From the NCBI GenBank assembly GCA_004154925.1, contig QJNS01000010.1, positions 248,001 to 312,000 of the forward strand: a stretch of 64,000 bases of DNA. Direction: 5' to 3'. Positions 1 through 11,141 of the stretch are shown piece by piece. The position numbers were made by a program, and so were the translations under genes. Within the stretch, counting starts at the first letter, position 1. Each line of letters begins with the position of its first letter. The notes under the pieces are model-generated. The model searched no databases, was not told where the DNA came from, and was given only the letters and a program-made list of their open reading frames with translations. This DNA is from Monosporascus cannonballus (Eukaryota > Ascomycota > Sordariomycetes > Xylariales).

Positions 1-1441
1 AGCCAGCACACAGTTCAGACTCGCCCACCAACCGGAGCCTTGGTACGGGTCGGCTGAATATTGCCTCTCAACTAGATGCATGAATGTCGGTTGGTGAAAC
101 AGTGGGAACATGCAGTTGAAGTTATCGAAATAGTCCTTAAGCAAAGACATGGCTTCAGGCTTAGAGGGCAGGGGCCGGAAGATGGGGCGGCGGAAGAGAT
201 CCCCGAACACCTCTGGCTTCCAATTGTTCCATCTATGGTCGTGAATACTGACATCCGAGATCATCTTTTGAAAGGAAGTGTCCCCTGTCTTCTGGTTGAC
301 CCACTCGATGCCTTTCGGGGAGAATATCGAGAAGCCGGACGACGATCCTGCATCTGATTGTCAGTTAATCGCACGGAGTAGAAGAATATGCTAAACATAC
401 CTATATATCTGGTTTCTCCGGCTGGTGTCGTAACCAGCGAGCACATCATCTCCGACAGGGCCTCTACTTCCTCTGACTCCTTCTCCGATACTGTGGAATC
501 TCGTCTATGGTCCCGATCTTTGGGAGGCTCGGGCGAGGTTATGGAGCTCCGAGGGGTCAATTCGACACCGTCATGGACGGATGTCGCTTGCGACGGCGAG
601 GTAGGGTTAGAAGGAATTTGCGAGGTTTGTCTTGATTGCTGCTGAACCTTTTCCGCCAGCTTTTTTTCCAGTGTGCCCAGGTCAGTCGCCGCGTCATCAT
701 CTCCGAGGAGGCCTTTGCCAAGCTTGTCAGTCAATGTACACAAGAAAGACGTTCTACTTCGGTGCGGTCGGCGCGAAGGACGCGATTCAGCCAGCGGGGC
801 GGAAGGCATAGTCTCATACCGGATAACCTTAGCAAGCTTTCCATGCGCACTAAACGGTTTTCGAGACCTTCGATGTACTTCGCTCTACGTGCACCGCATT
901 AGTTGATTTTTCGCGCCGGGCTTTCCAGGCGGTCGATCGGACGGCATACCCTTTCGGAGGACTTCTCTTCTTCTCGACTTGCGTGAATACGCAGTCTGTC
1001 TTATAGTTTATACAATGTGTGCAAGCCGGAAGTTTCCCGTCGCACTTGATCTGTTCGCGTTTGGTGTTAGAAGCAGCTCTCTCGGTGCCACGAACCTGAC
1101 GCCAAGGGGAACGGGGCGTCTGGGGACTACCTGCCTTCTTTTTCCGGCACATGTCGCAAGCCTGCGATGCGATCAGCTCTCGATGCCCACAGAAGCGGCT
1201 TACCAAACCCGAGTAGAGATTCCTTGCTCACTCTTGCGATTCTCCTCCTCTTCGCCTCGTTCGGGTCATCCAGCAACGCTGTCGGATCAAAGGCCATCTG
1301 GGCCGCGATATCCGGTGGTAGGCCCTGCAGGCCATCCTGACCGTAAGTTCCAAAGATTTGTGGAGGTTGATTCATCAACTGCGGCGGCGGGGGGATTCCG
1401 TGAAGGTGGAAGCCACCCGGGTCAACTCTAATATGTTCCAT
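1..1441 (-). CDS. Zn(II)2Cys6 fungal transcription factor, 5' part (3' end outside window)
   Basis: DNA-binding regulator, presumably nuclear. I read six exons on the minus strand: 1441-1232, 1161-1135, 1050-950, 884-820, 712-401 and 347-1 (open at the window edge). Spliced, residues about 71-97 form a zinc cluster, CxxCxxxKxxCxGxxPxCxxC, preceded by a basic KRRRIAR stretch and followed by a linker and a coiled-coil-like segment ([10 protein letters not shown]). The last exon contains a region typical of the middle homology (Fungal_trans) domain, with the motif [13 protein letters not shown]. Two features stand out: exon 2 is only 27 nt (nine residues, ACDMCRKKK), and the intron after it appears to start with GC rather than GT. 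The family assignment is firm. The target pathway is not visible; the cluster does not match XlnR, FacB or Gal4 closely enough to name it. The start at 1441 is the only in-frame ATG upstream of the cluster exon that I found. Confidence 0.85.
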
Positions 1442-4015
1442 AGTGTTTCGCGTTTATGATCACGACCCGCGCCGTCGTGCTTTGTCGTGGTCGGCAATGC
1501 GGGCGAATTCTCGTCGGGAAACCAGGCGTAACGGGCTGTAGTGTAGCGGGGAGCGGGACGTAAGTAAAGGTGGGCGGTAAGTTAGGTTAGATGTTCGTGG
1601 GGAATAGAGAAGTTGGGGACTAGCGAGGTAGTTAAGTTAATAAAAAGCTAAGCAACTCAAGTTCGGGTTCGGAATTCGAAAGTCGCCCGTCTCGGCTACC
1701 AATAACTTAGAATGGGCTCATACCCCCTCTTGGGGATTACAAATGGAATTTTTGGCAGCTCAAAACGCCTAGGCCTCGCTATTCGCTGGGTCGACTACAA
1801 GGGGCAGACGCTAACTAAAACATCATGACCGGGTTAACTCTTCAGGTGGGCTCGGTTAGCTTGGCAGACTCTGATTGGTACCCACAGATCTAAGTAAATG
1901 TATACACCATCTAACACTTTACACGACAGTTGTCTTGTAAGTGAGCAACTCTTAAGCGCTTCTCTGGCCGAGGCCTCAATATGTGCAGAGTTATTTAAAG
2001 TCGCCTACCTATGCGTGCATCGTTAACAGATAATGTCCAAGATATTTTGAGTTCAAATGCAACCACCCGTCTTGTGGCTGGCTATGCCATAAAGGTCGTT
2101 AGGAGGCGGCAGCGTGGCGATGACGACTTGCGATACTCCCGCAGCCAGAGATATTACCCCAAAGAGCAATCCAACAACACGCTGGACAGGGAAGTAAGTG
2201 GCGTTTACCACGGCGGTAATTCTTCCCGTCACAGGGAACTTTTGCTCACTGGCGATTACTGGTCCCTCGGGATGCTAACGGCGTAAGGGCCTTTTGCCAA
2301 GAGGAGATATGCCGTCACCAACACTCCCCGTTAAAGTCATGAATTAGCGATGACGCCGAAACTGGAAAGGCTCTCTATGGCATTCCCATGGAGGGGCATC
2401 CGCTTAACCGATGGTGAAACGATGCGGCAGTGGCGCAGCCGTTATATCGAGTTGGGGCCAAAGGGGACTCCCCACCCCTCTTGATCAGGTAACGTTGTCT
2501 AATAGTACATGCCCCTCATCGCATACACAACAGCGACTTTAAACGACTTGGAACTTCAGCTTCAGGATGCACGTGGTTCTAATTACGGAGGGCCTGGCCA
2601 TAGGGTTGAGCCATCTTTGGCCATTTAAGAGAAACCGAATAGTCGCAGGCTTTTGTTAATTGATTAAATATTCAACCGTAACTACCAGTGGGATATGGCC
2701 TATTCAATTAATTCTTATATTTAGTTCTTCTATGTTATTAAGGGCCGCTTGATTGCTTTTATCCGGAGCTTGCTATGCTGATCCAAAGCATTTTAATAAC
2801 TCAGTAGGCAATGTAAAGAATCTTTTAGAGTCCGGTCACTCACTATATAAAACACCTTTAAATTGACCATAACTCAGATTCAGGATCTTAAAGCGCCTGT
2901 ATGGCCTAGTCCGTAATTAGGGGACCTTGAGAGAGCTAGTACAAAACTGTGCGGAAACGCGTATATCTATGAGGAATAGAGTGAGCACACTATACAAGAT
3001 TGGTAAAGCTCCGTCGGAAGCAGTTAGCGTATCATCTCTTTGAGAATCTGCTGATGTTCCTACGTCAGGTCCACTGTAGCGTGTAGTATATCGCTTCTCG
3101 TGCTGGATAGCCACAGATCCCTGACCCCGCGATAGGGGCTTATGGTTAGGACGACGTCTAGGCACAGTGAGGCAGGAGAGGCCAAATATCTCATAATCCG
3201 CCGCTATCCACTTCGTAAGGTTAAACACTTATCTCGTGCCAGACCGACGACGACGACGTCCGAGTATCAGGCGGGAGGGCGAAGGTGGTGAAAGCATTCC
3301 ATTCGCAAAGCGTTTCAGGTCGCGTCTCAAAAATTCGAGGGTCGCGCAATCGGCCCATCGAGATATCCGCGCCCGTAATTAGGGGCTGGAACTGTAACCG
3401 GCGCGATATGTCTACAGCTGAATCTAGCTTTGTCCACTCCGTAGAAATAAAGCGATGTGCCATCATTTCAAGGCTATCAGAAGATTGGTCGGGGAGTCGA
3501 AGCAAAGCAGGTTCAGTTCGCGGCGAAGCCCACCCTTCCAGCACCTGCATGAACGCTGAAAGCCGGGGAACTTCGTGGCATGCGTGTGACGCAAACCGGG
3601 GTACCCACTTTGGAAATCCCCAGACAGAGTTCAATAGGCCCGATACGGACGCTTCCCAAAACAAATCCCATCTTGACATCCGAAATTACATGGGTGCATA
3701 AAGCCGGAAGTAAATTATGCTTGGTTACGAATAATACAAGAGATACGACCCAGCTGGGGTCAGCCTCGAAGCTTTTATTCGTCCCGATTCCAGGGCCCGA
3801 TTAATGGCTATGTACAAGAGGCATTGTTACATCCACCAGAGGACATGCAGGACTGGTAATCAACCAGTCTCTACCGCCCTAGCCCATGACCCCTCCAAAG
3901 TACCCCAAACATGAACGCCAGACCTATGCTCAGGGGCATATCAACATTCCAACAAGGTGCCAAGCGGCATCACTCGGCCCTGAAACGGGGTATAAGCAGA
4001 GAAGCGCTTCGAATA
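1442..4015. other. gene-free stretch, ordinary base composition
   Basis: No open frame here has fungal intron-exon structure, a recognisable domain or clear codon bias. The first part is the promoter side of the Zn2Cys6 gene. The longest frame (152 codons, minus strand, 3221-3679) overlaps a 138-codon frame on the other strand and looks fortuitous. I see no LTR, TIR or tandem repeat, and no RIP-like AT enrichment. Confidence 0.5.
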
Positions 4016-5689
4016 TCATATATTTTCCGTGAACCTCGATCCGGACCCATGCGAACGGGTAGACCCGTCTTGAGAGGGGTGGGAACGGCCGAGTGGGTCT
4101 CTTTGAGGGGGTTCAAGGTGCGTGTCCTTTCGAGAAGGGTCAAGTGGGTAGGAGTTATCCGTGAAAGGATTGAATGGACCTTGTTCTGTGACGGGGGTCT
4201 TCGAAGGGCCGGCATGGAAAACTGGAATGCCGCTTTCGGGCCGCATCGGAGAACCGACGGCGAACCTTGGCATGTTCAGTCCTGAGAAGAAAGCGTGAGA
4301 GTCTCGATATGAAGCCTGGGAATCGTCGCTCATAAAGGTAGCCCGCGGATCGGTGTATCCATCACCCCCTGATGTGATCACCGATGGCAGTTTCCTGCCC
4401 GAGATCTTCTGGAAACCCTTCTCCCCTTCCGGCGCCGGAGATGCCCCCTTATGACTAGTAAGGCTAGCAAGTGCTGCGGGGACAGCAAAGGGAACCGACC
4501 GTGGTTGTTCCGACATCCCGCCGGAACCACCAGGACCAGAATCTCCCGGCAACGGATTGCTAACTCCCCCTTCGCCCCCGGAACCTCCCATTAGTTTCAG
4601 AGTGGATTGCCGCTTCCTCCATCTAATGAACGCCAGTGCTAAGAGCACGATAAAAGCGAGTCCTGCTATACCCCCTATGATGCTGCCCGCGACAGTGCCT
4701 GCCGGAGGCCCATCCGAAGATCCGGAGTCACTCTCCTCTGATGGCGGACTTGACGGCGAGGAGTCTTCACCAGCACCACCAACGAATGTCGCATCGGAGG
4801 CGCTAGTCGTGGGCGCAGAAGAAGTGGAGCTAGAAGCGCTCCAGGTGGCGGTGCTAGAGGTAGTACCAACCGAAGAAGACTCAGAGAAAGACGATAAGTT
4901 GGATGAAGATGTTGATAAAGTTGTGAATGGTGAAGAACTACTCGGCGATCCAGAACCCGAAGATGTAAATGAAAGAACTGAAACAAAATTGTGATTAGCG
5001 AGCGAAGTGGACGGAGCTACGTCAGGGTCAGTTCAGAATTTCTTGTAGCGAGAATAGACTATCGATAAACACCAACCTTGGCTCGAATTAGTTACACCAG
5101 GAAACGTAGGGAAACCAGAGCCTTGTGATAAAGGAGCGGACGTGATAGGCGAATATGAGAGCGTGGGAAAAGGTGACATCAAAGATTCCGACTGCGACGA
5201 CGTCGTCACCGTCGGGGCTATCGTTGAGTTATGCGCTGATGATGGCCAGGTCGTGTCATCTCCACTGTCGCCTGTTGGAACGATCGAAGGTAAGGATACA
5301 GATGATGAAGATGTTAGGTTCCCTGGCAATTCAACACTTGTGTCGACATCGATGGTGGTCTCAGCTGGCGGAAGAGCTAGACCAGTCGTATGTGCATCGG
5401 GAGGAAGTGTCTGGATTTCAATGATCGAGCCAGTAGCATCGATAACTTCTACAATAGAAACGGTTTCGACAATAACGACGACGTCCGAATTATCGCTCTG
5501 TTGTGGGTTCCTTTTCCCGCTGTGACGGTGATGCTGAGAATGAATGTATGGGTGGTTGCTATTTGTGCTGTCGTTAAGATTGCGATTGTGAAAACGATTG
5601 TGGTTGTGACCATGACTGTGCTGATGATAATGGTCGCGATTGACGTTACTGGCCTCAGGGAGTGAAGGCGCCGAAACTGATACAGGCAT
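4016..5689 (-). CDS. single-pass Ser/Thr-rich membrane protein (Mid2/WSC-sensor-like architecture)
   Basis: Two exons, 5689-5077 and 4977-4016, separated by a 99-nt intron (4978-5076, acceptor TTTCAG); predicted length 524 aa. Residues about 15-60 are rich in His and Asn. Residues about 100-295 are strongly Ser/Thr/Pro-rich, as in O-glycosylated stalks. Residues about 298-322 form one transmembrane helix (IIGGIAGLAFIVLLALAF) followed by a basic RWRKR stop-transfer motif. The remaining ~200 residues are a Ser/Gly/Pro-rich cytosolic tail. This layout is that of fungal cell-wall-stress sensors and related surface proteins, but no cysteine-rich WSC or Mid2 signature is present, so the function is open. 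No signal peptide follows the chosen ATG, and a stop lies 21 codons upstream in frame. A 5' exon carrying a signal sequence may have been missed. Confidence 0.72.
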
Positions 5690-8600
5690 CGCGCGTGGCG
5701 GTGTAAAAGGAGTGACTTGGGTTGAATACGAGCTTCGGATGAGGTGTCAACTGCTAGCGAGTGGTGGCCCGGAAATCCTGTTGGTCGGGTGCAGATCGCT
5801 TGCTTGCTCTAAAAGAGTGGAATGTTCGAATTCGTTAGGTCCAGGTGGTCGATCAAGAATACCATTATTGCCCCTTTCGTGCCGTAAGATTTGGTAGATC
5901 CTCTTCTTCTCCCGGACTTGAACCCAAACTCTTTCTTTTCTTCTTCTTCAATTCCTCTCACTCTCCCCTCCGTTAACTCCTCGCTGTAGTCCGCGAGTGA
6001 GGCTATGACGGGACATTGAGCACCACGGGTGGCGGGCGTCGGGGCGTCGGCAAGTCCGGAGTGGACAGGAAGAGGGTGGGAAAAGGCAGAGAAATCAGAC
6101 GGGCAGATGGCCCTGTGGTGTTATTATTATCGAACGGCATGCATACATGCAAGACATAGATTGAAATGAGAGGCGTTAGTAGTGGGACACACACCCATCT
6201 TGGGTTGTTTGTTCCCTCATTTGTTATTGTCCAATATGAAGCGAAAAGACCTATCGCCCCTGTAAATCGTACTATAATAGGTACCTCTTATTACGGTTGT
6301 TTCATTTCGCTTGAGATGAGCACTTGGTTCTTGAACCAGGGGGATCAACGGATTGACCAATCATATAAGACGCTGAGGGCGGGGCCTAAGTTAGCTAGCC
6401 AATTACGTGCCTTAAGAGATCGGCTTATCCATTCTACTGGTTGCATCGGCCGACAGATAAACTGGGGCGCTTTTTGCTCGAGCTTGGCAGTATACATATT
6501 ATTACTGAGTAGTAACTGCATACACACATCCATACTTACCTCCATAGCAGTTTGTTTCGTAAGGCTTCACGAAATAGAACACGCCGACCTACTTGTGGAT
6601 GTGTTGATAGATATTCGGATTATTGAAATCTGTTACCAGTTTGTGAGGCGGCCAGGCCATATCTGTTACTCATGCAGTGACCCTTCCCGGACACGAGATA
6701 AATATCTGCCTAGCTACTGTTTTAGAGATGGTTAGTTGGGTCACAGCCTTCAGGCTATTAGCGTCGGACGCAGGTACCTAGTTTAGTGCAATACCCAAGC
6801 TCGAATGTTGCGTTATATAGTAAGTTGTGCGTCTGGGAGAACAGAATTTACAGTAGACCCGGAAGGGACCTTCAGTTAACAACATCGTATTCTTTAAGCC
6901 ACTCCTATGCGATCGCATGGCCTCAAAGATGAGCTTCAGCCAGAGAATCCAAGGCCATCTACCCCTGTGGCGTACTATTAGTAGAAAGGTGCATCGGGTC
7001 CCGTAGGGACCAACCCGGGACGATAGGCAATTCCCGCACGCCGGCATCCCGAATTGGAACGTTCGCGGGCCAGAATATCGTACACGCCATGCTCCCAACT
7101 GCATATAAGAACGAGACTTATAGACTCATAATTACACCACCTGATTTGGTTTTACTACCCGTCTAAAGGATGCCACAAAGGAACAACTTCTGCGCATACA
7201 ATATGTCCGCATTTATAGGGGCTACGGCCCTTTAAATTTCCACCCGCTCTAGCTATATTGATATACGTGAGCGCAGTCATAACAGGCAATGATATGATCG
7301 AGATTCTCCCTGGCCTGTCATCTCTCTATATCTGCTTCGACCATAGTTTAGGGAAGCTATCCTTCACCGGTCCATGCGCTTCTCGAATTCAATTCCAACG
7401 TCCAGAGTCCAACGTGAAGGTATATATCATCGACGACTCTGCCGTCAATGCGCTTGTAAGGCACTTCCCATATTATGTGCTAGTTGCGAATTGAAGTATT
7501 GAGAGGCCACACAAACTTCCAAGGCGAGGGAACCACTGAATAAGGTGCGTGCGCTTGCGTTACCCATAAGGATCGACAGAAGAATGTGACGTACATACGG
7601 GAGATCGAAATCACCGCGACAGAAACCTCTCTGCGGGAACCCTGCGTCACAGGCAATCAGACAAGAAACATTTCCGCTAGCCGGGGCCCCAGACCGGTCG
7701 ATGCGGTGTTGTGGGTGTCGAGAGCAGCAGAATCCATCAACATCTGGCCCAAACTTAATGGCGCTGCAAGCTTCGAAATTTCGGTCGCTACCGAGGCGCG
7801 CAGGATCACGGGCCCAGTTGGTAGGCATCCTTCGGATCATCCACTCCTGAAAGAAAACTTGCCAGGGGCGGATCCTATCAACCGTACCATACGTACTAAG
7901 ATGCCTGACAAGTTGTACCATATGTAACTCCTCATTTATCCGCCCAGGAGAAAACTGGCCGTCCTGCCGAAAGGGATCTTCGCCTATTAAAACGATAAAG
8001 TTGAATTCCTTACTATGGCACTTCTTGAATCTAATTGGGTGGTCAGGCACCGGTACCTGATGCCTCTAATAGGTACGTAGCGGAGAGATCCGCCCCCGTT
8101 TATTTTAGGGAGCGGGTGTAAGGCGGTGGTTTATGATACGTTGAGTACCTGAAAGTCGTCAGCCAGCAGCCCCCCTTCATCAGCTGTACCAGGTAAGGAA
8201 TACGAGGCGGATTCCCGTGAATGCAGTGGTCTTAGCTGCTTTTCGGATCGGAGACTTCCTCCAGTACCAGAGCCGCTGCCAAAGTGCCACGGCCGTGCTA
8301 AAATAGCGAGGGTCGTGTTCGTAGAGAGGTTCTGGCCATGATAGCTGAGCCACCCCTGTCCACCTTGGTATCTCCCTCCCGTTGCTGTGATTATCTGTAT
8401 ATACCTACGGAGGAAATTTTTGAAGAATGTCGAATGAACATATCCGTTTATCTCCTAGATCACTTGGCCAGCTCTTGTTGGTGGGATGCGACTTATTCAA
8501 ATCTTAAATTCCAAATCCTCAATGTGAAGGGCGGTCCAACTATTTTTGTCCGGAGCCTGCCAAGGTGCTATTATTATGCGGCTTAACGTTACAACGTCCC

Positions 8601-9090
8601 GCTTCTAATTTATTTGCCGGCTGGGCATCGTCTTCGCCACATGGATCGTAGGTATGGATGGCAGGCAGGTAACCACGCCTTTCGCGAAACAGAGCATACC
8701 TAGGTATGCTCGCGCTATCTCACTCTTCGAAAAGAGAAGGGGTAATTGCTTAGGGCTTCTCAGCCGCTCGCTCAAATGATAACGAGCCAAGCGACTATTC
8801 CAGAATTGCAACTTCAAGAGATCCGACCCACAAAAGGATATGGGTGGTCTAGAGCATTGAGATAACATTCGCCATAACGGCGGAAAGATGAGGGCGACCC
8901 GAAGTTGCCTGAAACTATACCCTGCGCTGGTGTAGGTTATGCGGCATCAAAGGCTCAACGGAGTTGTCTTAGGGGGTATCTTTTATGATGCTCTCGTGCT
9001 ACCTTGGCTCCCATGTCTCGAAGTCAAAGGTTAAAAATAAGCCACTCAACACCAGAACGCCCGCCACCCACTTCACGCATCCTTTTATGC
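5690..9090. other. gene-free stretch between the membrane-protein gene and LOC1
   Basis: The first ~300 bases are the 5' region of the minus-strand membrane-protein gene, with a short upstream ATG frame (start near 5845). From about 6000 to 9090 I find only unconserved frames of up to ~200 codons without splice structure or motifs. A perfect 20-bp palindrome lies at 8692-8711. There is no sign of a transposon or RNA gene. Confidence 0.5.
8692..8711. repeat. perfect 20-bp palindrome
   Basis: The sequence GAGCATACCTAGGTATGCTC reads identically on both strands, with no spacer. It lies about 1 kb upstream of nothing recognisable on the plus strand and about 380 bp beyond the LOC1 stop codon. It could be a dimeric protein-binding site or simply chance. 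Confidence 0.6.
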
Positions 9091-9772
9091 CTAGGCAAAT
9101 GAAACACGCTTCTTCTTCGGCTTCGCGACGTTCGTCCCCGCCGACGTAACCTCCTTGACGATGCCGTCAGCGTCGCCGTCGGCGCCGCCCTCGGCCGGGC
9201 GGCTTCGTTTCCTCTTTTTCCTGAGCGCCTCCTTCGTCTCCTCGAGCTTCGACTTCTTCTCTTGCTCCTTCTTCTCCGCCTCCACCCTCCTCGCCTCCCG
9301 GATCTCCTCCATCTGCCGGGCCTTTATCATCTTGGACTCAATCTGGCCCTCTTTTTCGGCCTGCACCATGGCCAGTATGGTGCTCATGGTCTCCTGGCGA
9401 GAGCAATAAGATTAACCGTCCCGTCCGTAACCTAGACCGCCAGCGGTTCCGAAAGGGGGTGGGGTCATTTACCTTGTCGTCCACGAAGACTTTGCCCTTC
9501 TTCTTTCCTTTCGGTTTCGTGACTCCCACGGGCGTCACCATGTTCAGTTGCGGGATGCCCAGCTCCTTTTCCGAGTATGTCCTCTTCTGCTTCTTCTTCA
9601 GCAGATCGATCGCCCTCCGTGTCTTGACCTGCTTCGCGGGCGGCGCGGGACCCTTCCGTTTCGATTTGACGATGCCATCGGAGGGCGAGGTCTTGGAAGC
9701 CTTGCTACCGCTTATGCCAGACTTCGCTGTGGCGTGTTTGTTTTTGATCGTTCTGGTCCTGGATGGCGCCAT
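9091..9772 (-). CDS. LOC1: LOC1-like 60S ribosome assembly / mRNA-localisation protein
   Basis: Small basic nucleolar protein needed for 60S subunit assembly; in yeast Loc1 also binds RNA and aids ASH1 mRNA localisation (known of the family). Two exons, 9772-9473 and 9393-9091, with a 79-nt intron (9394-9472); 200 aa predicted. Visible features are a Lys/Arg-rich N-terminus, the conserved block [16 protein letters not shown] followed by [14 protein letters not shown] just before the intron, then [19 protein letters not shown] and a long charged coiled coil (about residues 120-165) ending in a basic tail. A longer frame starts 35 codons upstream, but MAPSRTR at 9772 is the normal start of the family. 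HIS3 lies 481 bp away in divergent orientation. Confidence 0.93.
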
Positions 9773-10253
9773 CTTGTCCGGCCTGGTTGTGATTGTGGCG
9801 ACGCAGCGAAATGGTGAGAGGGAACAACGCGCAACGGGCGGGGCGGACTTCCTGTGTGTAGTTCGGAGCAGCTGCAAAGTTGCAGTAGTAGAAAATTATT
9901 CGGGCTACCCGGTATTGATAAGATAAGTCGATAAAGGGCGCTATCTATACTTGTAAGTACGTATCTAGTGGGGTTCATTGACGCCTGTGCGCGCGGTAAA
10001 GTGTGCTGCATTAGAGCAGTGACGCAGGGGGCACTTTTAGCGTCTACGACCCGCCCTTCTCGAATCCAGACCCCGATGACTGGCCGATGCAGGAACCAAC
10101 CAATCTTGAATTGGCCTTAACCTAAAAAAGTTGCTTACCTTTGTTCCAAGTGAATCCAGCGGCATTGCTTTGTTGAGCCTCCCCGCATTGCCGCATTCCA
10201 GCGCCCACAAACACCGCTCGCTGCTCTCCGGCGCGAAAGAAAACCTACGAAGG
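9773..10253. promoter_or_regulatory. shared intergenic promoter of LOC1 and HIS3
   Basis: These 481 bp separate two divergent start codons, so both 5' regions must lie here. I looked for Gcn4/CPC1 sites (TGACTCA) that would be expected for an amino-acid biosynthesis gene and found only imperfect ones (TGACGCA near 10020, TGACTG near 10076). No experimental element can be assigned. Confidence 0.5.
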
Positions 10254-11141
10254 ATGGAATCGGACAACCAGAGCTTCCGCCGCTGGGCCGCACTCGCCCG
10301 CGACACGAACGAGACCAAGATCCAGCTCGCGCTGAATCTCGATGGCGGGGAGTTCCCGCCGGACACGGACCCCCGTCTGACCTTCGGCGTGGATGGCCAC
10401 GCGAGCCAATCGAGCAAGGCACAGACCATAAGTGTCAACACAGGCATCGGCTTCCTCGACCACATGCTGCACGCGCTGGCGAAGCACGCCGGCTGGAGCC
10501 TGGCCCTGGCCTGCAAGGGCGACCTTCACAGTACGTAACCCACCATAAGCAACAGCAGCAGCGCCGGCGCCGGCGCATGGTTCTTTCCGAGTGACAAGCA
10601 GCGCCCCGTGTGTCTCCGTGGTTGAAATCAGCCAGCCAGCCATCCACCCCTCCATCCATTGCATCTACCATTCGTTCCATTGGTTCGTTCATCAGCTGAG
10701 ACCGAGACTCATTCCATCCTACTTTTAGTCGACGACCACCACACGGCCGAGGACTGCTGCATAGCGCTGGGGTACGCCTTCGCGCAGGCGCTGGGATCGG
10801 CGACGGGGCTCGCGCGTTTCGGGTCGGCGTACGCGCCGCTAGACGAGGCGCTCTCGCGAGCCGTCGTGGACCTGTCGAACCGGCCCTACAGTGTCGTGGA
10901 GCTCGGGCTGCGGCGCGAGAGGATCGGCGACCTTAGCTGCGAGATGATACCGCACTGCCTGGAGAGCTTCGCGCAGACGGCGCGCATCACCCTGCACGTT
11001 GACTGCCTGCGCGGGCAGAACGACCACCACCGCGCCGAAAGCGCCTTCAAGGCTCTCGCCGTCGCCATCCGCACGGCCACCGCCAGGGTCCCCGGCAGGG
11101 AGGGCGAGGTGCCCAGTACCAAGGGCACGTTGAGTGTCTAA
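10254..11141 (+). CDS. HIS3: imidazoleglycerol-phosphate dehydratase
   Basis: Converts imidazole glycerol phosphate to imidazole acetol phosphate plus water, a late step of histidine biosynthesis; cytosolic, manganese-dependent, assembling as a 24-mer in known members. Two exons, 10254-10530 and 10729-11141, with a 198-nt intron (10531-10728); 229 aa, the usual fungal length. Metal-binding histidine motifs are intact: [15 protein letters not shown] in exon 1, DDHHTAED at the start of exon 2 (the intron splits the codon before DDHH), PHCLESFAQ, and near the C-terminus [14 protein letters not shown]. The frame extends upstream of 10254, but MESDNQ is the family-like start immediately before the conserved [10 protein letters not shown]. 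It is divergent from LOC1. Confidence 0.96.

Noticed and set aside
3221..3701. Overlapping 152-codon (-) and 138-codon (+) open frames
   Set aside because: They occupy the same bases on opposite strands, have no family motif, no splice structure and no codon bias; typical of chance frames at about 50% GC.
5914..5924. tRNA B-box-like sequence on the minus strand (GGTTCAAGTCC)
   Set aside because: The flanking bases do not form a T-stem beyond two pairs and no A-box or acceptor stem is found upstream.
6166..6735. 189-codon plus-strand frame
   Set aside because: Composition varies along it without hydrophobic periodicity or motifs, and no promoter or intron context supports it.
7445..8050. 201-codon minus-strand frame
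   Set aside because: Cys/His/Arg-rich with no domain; a 113-codon frame opposes it on the other strand. Kept as intergenic.
9776..9877. 35-codon N-terminal extension of LOC1
   Set aside because: The extension has no family resemblance, whereas MAPSRTR at 9772 matches the usual start.
9773..10253. Gcn4/CPC1 binding sites
   Set aside because: Only imperfect matches to TGACTCA are present; too weak to annotate.
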